A stretch of DNA of 18,200 bases, taken from positions 1 to 18,200 of the forward strand of contig CAKZJM010000347.1 of NCBI GenBank assembly GCA_936943315.1, in the 5' to 3' direction. How positions within the stretch are numbered: the stretch's first letter is position 1; each line of letters starts with the position of its first letter. A program made the translations under genes and the position numbers. Below are positions 13,806-18,200 of this stretch, one piece after another. The notes under the pieces were generated by a model. The model was not told the DNA's origin and did not search any database. It worked only from the letters and a program-made list of their open reading frames with translations. Source of the DNA: an uncultured Methylophilus sp. GTDB taxonomy: Bacteria; Pseudomonadota; Gammaproteobacteria; Burkholderiales; Methylophilaceae.

Positions 13806-14771
13806 ATGCAATGTTCAAAAAAGATATGTTTGAGTTTCTTGGTTTCTAGTGCACTCGCTTCAACCGCGGTGATGGCAGATATGTCGGCCAGTAATAAGTT
13901 ATTGCTGACAGGCGGTGTTTCACAGGTTGAGGGGGCTGCGGGCGGTGGGTTAACGCCATGGGCAGTAATTGGTGGCTATGGTACAAATGATGAAATAGGT
14001 GCGAACGTTCACTACACTTATGCAAAAACCGGTGACTATAAACTGGACAGTTATGGCGTGACCTTTGGTTTTTATGATCGCTTTGAACTCTCCATAGCTG
14101 AGCAAAAATTTGATATAGGCAATTTAAGAAACAAAGTGGCTGCCGGCCTGGGTGCAGATGTAATTGGCCGCGACACGCTGGATCAAACCATTATTGGGGC
14201 CAAATTAAGAGTGTTTGGTGAAGCCGTGTTAGATGCCGACACCTGGATGCCGCAAGTTTCAATCGGCGCGCAATATAAACGAAACCATGATGAAAAGTTT
14301 ATTAAGAGTGCTGTTATTGGTGCAAAAAGCGCAGAGGGGGTGGACTTTTATGTTGCCGCGACCAAGCTATTTTTAGACCAGAGCTTCTTGCTCAATAGCA
14401 CGTTGAGACTGACGAAGGCGAATCAATTTGGTTTGTTAGGCTTTGGTGGTGCAAAAGATGATAACTACACCCCGCAGCTGGAGTTATCGGGCGCTTATCT
14501 GATCAACAAAAAACTGGCGATTGGTGCTGAATACCGCATGAAGCCTAATAACTTGCGCAGCCCTGCCAATGCGGCTCTGTTTGGTGGCCAGAATGTTGTC
14601 AACCTCAAGGAAGAAGATGCTTTTGATATTTTCGTGGCTTATGCACCGACGAAAAATGTGGCACTCACCTTGGCTTATGTCAATCTTGGAAATATTGCAA
14701 CCGTTGCCCCTGTTGGTGCTAATTATGGTACCCAAGAAGGCGTCTATTTATCTGCACAGTTCGGTTTCTAA
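13806..14771 (+). CDS. DUF3034 family outer-membrane-like protein
   Basis: A 321-residue protein counted from the ATG at 13806. A signal peptide (about 1-24, ending AVMA) is followed by a beta-rich, Gly/aromatic-rich sequence that ends in Phe after VYLSAQFGF, as in many outer membrane beta-barrels. Segments such as LLLTGGVSQVEGAAGGGLTPWAVIGGYG, NVHYTYAKTGDYKLDSYG and FYDRFELSIAEQKFD fit the DUF3034 family, whose function is not known. A GTG at 13734 would add 24 residues that are not signal-like, and AAAGGG (13792-13796) supports the later ATG. It is followed after 18 bp by a secreted globin, so the two are likely co-expressed and may work together at the cell surface. Confidence 0.8.
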   Translation: MQCSKKICLSFLVSSALASTAVMADMSASNKLLLTGGVSQVEGAAGGGLTPWAVIGGYGTNDEIGANVHYTYAKTGDYKLDSYGVTFGFYDRFELSIAEQKFDIGNLRNKVAAGLGADVIGRDTLDQTIIGAKLRVFGEAVLDADTWMPQVSIGAQYKRNHDEKFIKSAVIGAKSAEGVDFYVAATKLFLDQSFLLNSTLRLTKANQFGLLGFGGAKDDNYTPQLELSGAYLINKKLAIGAEYRMKPNNLRSPANAALFGGQNVVNLKEEDAFDIFVAYAPTKNVALTLAYVNLGNIATVAPVGANYGTQEGVYLSAQFGF

Positions 14772-14789
14772 AGAAAGGGTAACAGCATC

Positions 14790-15248
14790 ATGAATTTTAT
14801 TTATAAAACTGTATTTTTACTACTATTGGTCACCAGCGGGGTTTCGGCGGTTGCGGAACCCAGTCCAAACTTAGGGAACACCCCTATGGAGAGTGATGAG
14901 GTGTTTAAAGACTTTGGAGGCAAACCAGGCTTGGTGGCTATCATGGATGACTTTATGGTCAACCTCGTCGCAGATCCAAGAACTAAGCCTTATTTTGATA
15001 ATGAAAAACAAACCTACATCAAGGCCATGCTCGTTGAGCAAATGTGTGAGCTCATGAACGGTGGCTGTACTTATCCGGGACGGGATATGAAATCTTCACA
15101 CACGGGGCTAAAAATTAACCGTGCAGCATTTAACGCACTTGTCGAAGACTTTCAACTGGCGATGGATAAGCACGATGTACCCTTTCGCTCACAAAATAAA
15201 TTGTTAGCAAAGCTGGCACCGATGTACAGAATGATTGAAGAGAAATAA
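14790..15248 (+). CDS. Secreted group I truncated haemoglobin
   Basis: A 152-residue protein: a signal peptide (residues 1-20, ending GVSA) and a truncated globin fold. Family marks include FKDFGGKPGLVAIMDDF (39-55), LVADPRTKPYF (59-69), the Gly-Gly turn (91-92), and MKSSHTGLKIN with the proximal haem-binding His104. Aligned to mycobacterial TrHbN, the distal position B10 is Met56 instead of Tyr and E11 is Leu81 instead of Gln, giving a non-polar distal pocket. Truncated globins usually act in the cytoplasm on O2 or NO; export to the periplasm is unusual but known for this subgroup next to DUF3034. AAGGG (14775-14779) precedes the ATG. It forms an operon with the DUF3034 gene and ends before a terminator. 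Confidence 0.8.
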   Translation: MNFIYKTVFLLLLVTSGVSAVAEPSPNLGNTPMESDEVFKDFGGKPGLVAIMDDFMVNLVADPRTKPYFDNEKQTYIKAMLVEQMCELMNGGCTYPGRDMKSSHTGLKINRAAFNALVEDFQLAMDKHDVPFRSQNKLLAKLAPMYRMIEEK

Positions 15249-15345
15249 CACAGAAAAGCGGTGGGCTGCGGCGATTTCATGTGCACATAAACGCATAAAG
15301 CACGCATGCCCTCACTTGCAACGCCACTTTTCTCAACAGTTTTTG

Positions 15346-15370
15346 CCGCGATTTTCGCGGTTTTTTTTTT
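15346..15370 (+). terminator. Intrinsic terminator after the globin gene
   Basis: CCGCGA-TTT-TCGCGG (15346-15360) followed by ten T. It ends the DUF3034-globin operon. The complementary strand has no T-tract, so it does not serve the convergent ADP-ribosylglycohydrolase-like gene. Confidence 0.85.
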
Positions 15371-15413
15371 AGCTCAACCGCACAGGGGAACTGCGATTGA
15401 ATGCCTGTGATCG

Positions 15414-16505
15414 TTAGGCAAACTGCGCTACAAACTGCTCAATCTCCTGATGAATAGCAGCGTGTGCGGTGAGGCCTGTGATCCAGCGTGGCGGGATCGC
15501 GCTTACCCCTAATGAGGCACCCAAAATCGCACCGAGCACGGCACCACGGTGGCAGTTATCCCCACCGACATTGGTGTTGGCGATGAGTGCGCTTTCAAAG
15601 TCGTCGTGGTAGCGGGTGGCGAGATAGAGCACTGATGGAAACGATTGGTCGATGTAGCAGGCGGGGCTTAACAGTTTTCCGATGACATCGAGGTCGGAGC
15701 CTTGCTTGGCGCGCACTTGCTCAACCACTTTGGCGGCCGGGAAGCCCACCTGACTGGCAGCGGCGCTGGCGAGTTGTTCGTTGTCTGGTTGCGGCGAATT
15801 GAATATTTCAAACAACAGTTGGCTGAGTGCCAGCGTATGGCGTTCTAGCTCGGTTGAGCGGTGCGTGAGATTTTGTTGCGTGAGTGCGGCTTGCTGGCAG
15901 GCGGCCAGGGTATTCGCTTTCACACTGGCCATCACCACCAGCGGAATATTGACCAAGCCACCGATGGAAGCCGTATCGTGGCCTTCGTCGCCTGCACACT
16001 GTTCCGGGGCGACCCCTTTGGCATAGTTCGCAAAAAAATCACGGTGGTACGATTCAGCGTAGGTGTCGTTGTGCTGATCGGGCTCGGTCATAAACCGAAT
16101 GTAAGCCTGCAAAAAGTCTGCGGGGTCATGGCGGCCGTTGGCGGTGAGCGAGCGTAACAAGACCCGCGCACATAACAGGTTGAGCGTGTTGTCGCCTGCA
16201 TGCATGCCTTGGTGATAATGCCCGTTAGGCAGCCCCCAAAACTGCTTTTTGCCTTTTAAAATCACGCTGCCGACAATGTCACCCGCTTGCGTGCCCCTGC
16301 CTGCTTTGCCTGTGCTGGCCAAGGGCATGATGGAATTGGGGTGATGGGCTTTAGGCGCTTGATAGTCACGGATTTGACCAAAGTCTTGCCACAAGGCGGC
16401 GATGTTGTAATACCAGTGCACCGGCATGGCGAGGGCATCGCCAACAAACATGCCCCACAAGGCGCCGCGCATGCGTTCTGCGCGTGAGAGGGTGGTGATA
16501 GGCAT
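15414..16505 (-). CDS. ADP-ribosylglycohydrolase family protein with altered metal-site motifs
   Basis: A 363-residue protein of the ADP-ribosylglycohydrolase/crystallin J1 superfamily, helical enzymes that normally use two Mg ions to cleave ADP-ribose linkages. The start MRGALWGMFVGDALAMPVHW (12-31) and the end NVGGDNCHRGAVLGAILGAS (312-331) are clear family blocks. The usual GDDT motif is GDNT here (104-107), and the usual C-terminal GGDTDT is GGDNCHR (314-320). One or more metal ligands are therefore changed, and the substrate may differ from ADP-ribosylated protein. No signal peptide. GAGGA precedes the ATG. The Sel1-repeat gene lies 14 bp upstream on the same strand, suggesting one transcript. 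Confidence 0.85.
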   Translation of the reverse strand: MPITTLSRAERMRGALWGMFVGDALAMPVHWYYNIAALWQDFGQIRDYQAPKAHHPNSIMPLASTGKAGRGTQAGDIVGSVILKGKKQFWGLPNGHYHQGMHAGDNTLNLLCARVLLRSLTANGRHDPADFLQAYIRFMTEPDQHNDTYAESYHRDFFANYAKGVAPEQCAGDEGHDTASIGGLVNIPLVVMASVKANTLAACQQAALTQQNLTHRSTELERHTLALSQLLFEIFNSPQPDNEQLASAAASQVGFPAAKVVEQVRAKQGSDLDVIGKLLSPACYIDQSFPSVLYLATRYHDDFESALIANTNVGGDNCHRGAVLGAILGASLGVSAIPPRWITGLTAHAAIHQEIEQFVAQFA

Positions 16506-16519
16506 AATGTGGTCCTCGC

Positions 16520-17242
16520 TTAACAGCCGTGCAGTTGCTGGCTTTTACACTGTGCAGCTAATTGCGCGGAGGTGCTTTTTTGCTCATCGCTCATCTGCGC
16601 TGAGAGGTAACTCAGCATTTTGGTGTGGCGATTGAGCAAGCGCTTGTCTTCGTTTTGCGTCGCGATCATGAGCCACATGGCCGCTTTGACGGTATTTTGC
16701 TCCACGCCCGCGCCTTGCTGGTAGAGGTCGGCCAGGTAGCCTTGGGCTTCGCTATTATTGTTGCTGGCAGCCAGGGTTAGCCAGTGCACCGCATTGGGCA
16801 GGTCTTGCGCTATGACATCGCCGCGCAAATACAACATGCCTAAATTGAGTTGCGATTTCACATGCCCTTGTTTGGCGGCTTGCTCGTAATAAGTCACCGC
16901 TTGCGGGTAGCTGATGCTCTGAGTCTGGCGCTGAAACACCAGTGAAGCCAGCGTGTATTGCGCCTCGGCATAATTTAACTCGGCCGATTTGGTATACCAC
17001 TTGACGGCTTCGTCCATGCTTTTGGGTACGCCATCGCCATTTTGAGACATCAGGCCCAGGTTGTAGCAGGCTTTGGCGTCGTTTTGGTTGGCGAGCGACA
17101 GGTAAATATCACGTGCGGCGGCATAGTCTTTTTCTGCCATTTTTTGTTTCGCTTCTTCTAGCGTGTGTGCTTGCGCCAGGCTAGTGGTGAGCAGCGCAAG
17201 TAAGCACATGCCAACCACCATCATTTTTCCTATGTTCATCAT
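16520..17242 (-). CDS. Secreted Sel1-repeat (TPR-like) protein
   Basis: A 240-residue protein with a signal peptide (about 1-25, ending LAQA). After a first helical pair it has four Sel1-like repeats of about 36 residues (roughly 52-195), seen in AKACYNLGLMSQNGDGVPKS, AEAQYTLASL, VKSQLNLGMLYLRGD and SEAQGYLADLYQQGAGVEQN. Sel1 repeats are protein-binding scaffolds, often in envelope stress or signalling. The C-terminus holds two Cys (residues 232 and 240). AGGA six bases before the ATG at 17242 supports the start. It sits 27 bp after the C-S lyase gene and 14 bp before the ADP-ribosylglycohydrolase-like gene, all on the minus strand. Its partner is unknown. Confidence 0.85.
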   Translation of the reverse strand: MMNIGKMMVVGMCLLALLTTSLAQAHTLEEAKQKMAEKDYAAARDIYLSLANQNDAKACYNLGLMSQNGDGVPKSMDEAVKWYTKSAELNYAEAQYTLASLVFQRQTQSISYPQAVTYYEQAAKQGHVKSQLNLGMLYLRGDVIAQDLPNAVHWLTLAASNNNSEAQGYLADLYQQGAGVEQNTVKAAMWLMIATQNEDKRLLNRHTKMLSYLSAQMSDEQKSTSAQLAAQCKSQQLHGC

Positions 17243-17269
17243 GCGTTTTCCTATCTGAATGCTGCGTCG

Positions 17270-18200
17270 TTATGGGTGGCGGGTTAAAGCCGTTTTTAAT
17301 CGCGCCATTGCTTCGAGTACGTTGGCTTTGGTGGTGCCTATGTTCATGCGCATAAATCCCTCACCGCCATGACCAAACATGGCACCGGGGGAGAGGCCGA
17401 GTTGCGCTTCTTCAATAAAAAAGCGTTTTAAGGCGGTGTCATCCAGCTGGAGGGCGCGGCAATCTAGCCACAGCAAATAAGTGGCTTGCGGGCGGATGAC
17501 ACGGATCTTGGGCAGCTCGGCTTCAATAAAGGCGATTGCGGCATCGCGTGTGGCTTGCAAATAGGGCATCAACTCGTTTAGCCAGTCGTTGCCCTCGCGG
17601 TAGGCCGCTTCAAAAGCGGCCATATTGAGCGGGTTGGTGACAGAAACCCCTAAGGTCGTGAGGTGGTGTTGAATGGTTTGCCGGTGTGTTGCGTTGGGTA
17701 CGATCAACGCAGACAGGCCCAGGCCGGGAATATTAAATGTCTTGCTGGGTGAGACCGCGGTAATCACGTGGTGCGAGAGCGCGGTTTGCTCGGCGGTTTC
17801 AGCCTGCATCGCCAGGCGGCTCAGTGGCTGTTGCTGCGCATCGGCATACACTAAATCCGCATGAATTTCATCGGAGAGCAGAATCAAATCGTGTTCATCG
17901 GCAATGCTTAACAGGGTTTGTAGTTCCGCCGTTTGCCAGACGCGGCCAACCGGGTTATGTGGTGAACACAATAGCAACAGCCGCGCTTGCTGGGCGCACG
18001 CTGCCAAGTGGTCCAAATCCATCTGGTAGTGCAGTTGGCCTGCATGGTCTGTGAGGTGTAAGGGGTTTTCAATCAAGCGGCGCTGCTGGCCGGTGACCGC
18101 TGAAAAAAACGGGAAATACACCGGCGGTTGCACGATCACGTCCTCGTCTGGGCGGGTGAGGGCAGCCACGACCAGATTGAGCGAGGGCACGACGCCGGGC
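17270..18200 (-). CDS. PatB/MalY-like C-S lyase aminotransferase (N-terminus beyond window)
   Basis: The last 309 residues of a PLP-dependent fold-type I enzyme; the beginning lies past the right edge, where the frame stays open (PGV precedes VPSLNLVV). Blocks match the MalY/PatB cystathionine beta-lyase-like group: PGVVPSLN, VIVQPPVYFPF, LLLCSPHNPVGRVW, SDEIHADLVY and the PLP-lysine site VSPSKTFNIPGLG. The ending EEAQLGLSPGAMFGHGGEGFMRMNIG is also typical. Such enzymes split carbon-sulfur bonds of cystathionine or related thioethers, giving pyruvate, ammonia and a thiol; some act as regulators. The exact substrate is not known. It is the upstream gene of a three-gene minus-strand run. Confidence 0.88.
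   Translation of the reverse strand, partial: PGVVPSLNLVVAALTRPDEDVIVQPPVYFPFFSAVTGQQRRLIENPLHLTDHAGQLHYQMDLDHLAACAQQARLLLLCSPHNPVGRVWQTAELQTLLSIADEHDLILLSDEIHADLVYADAQQQPLSRLAMQAETAEQTALSHHVITAVSPSKTFNIPGLGLSALIVPNATHRQTIQHHLTTLGVSVTNPLNMAAFEAAYREGNDWLNELMPYLQATRDAAIAFIEAELPKIRVIRPQATYLLWLDCRALQLDDTALKRFFIEEAQLGLSPGAMFGHGGEGFMRMNIGTTKANVLEAMARLKTALTRHP

Overview
The window looks like chromosomal DNA of a Gram-negative proteobacterium. It carries a Kdo transferase for lipid A assembly, several genes with Sec signal peptides, a Pseudomonas-style split vitamin B12-dependent ribonucleotide reductase, and a DUF3034 / secreted truncated globin pair. I would guess a betaproteobacterium, possibly a methylotroph of the Methylophilaceae, but that is inference from gene content. 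No rRNA, tRNA, CRISPR array, integrase or intact transposase was recognised.

Layout. Positions 1-200 hold a cluster of inverted repeats that resembles a dispersed REP-like element. waaA (203-1468, minus) diverges from nrdJa-nrdJb (1863-4819, plus). The 394-bp gap between them holds a convincing promoter with a pair of NrdR-like boxes and a long structured leader. The nrdJ operon ends in a UUCG-loop terminator (4835-4860). Directly after it the DNA becomes clearly AT-richer. This stretch (about 4862-8690) contains a defence-like cassette: a CD-NTase (cGAS/DncV-like cyclic-oligonucleotide synthase with an AGS-C type C-terminal domain), a SLATT-type transmembrane effector, and a DUF4393/Abi-alpha protein. 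A terminator and half of a possible RAYT-associated repeat follow. Two small envelope genes complete the AT-rich block: an LprI-like secreted protein and a two-helix membrane protein.

From 8692 the sequence again looks like core genome: a DUF1223 thioredoxin-like secreted protein (minus), a secreted protein with four EF-hands, a large PAS-PAS-PAS-GGDEF-EAL cyclic-di-GMP protein, a small secreted hypothetical protein (minus), a DUF3034 protein followed by a secreted truncated haemoglobin (plus), and a minus-strand run of three genes: a PatB/MalY-like C-S lyase (cut by the window end), a Sel1-repeat protein and an ADP-ribosylglycohydrolase homologue with altered metal-site motifs.

How the parts work together. 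The clearest functional unit is the CBASS-like cassette. The synthase would make a nucleotide signal on infection, the SLATT protein would respond at the membrane, and the Abi-alpha protein is a plausible third component or a neighbouring independent abortive-infection gene. The second notable unit is the NrdR-controlled class II ribonucleotide reductase. The third is the DUF3034-globin pair, whose globin carries non-polar residues where the family usually has haem-pocket Tyr and Gln.
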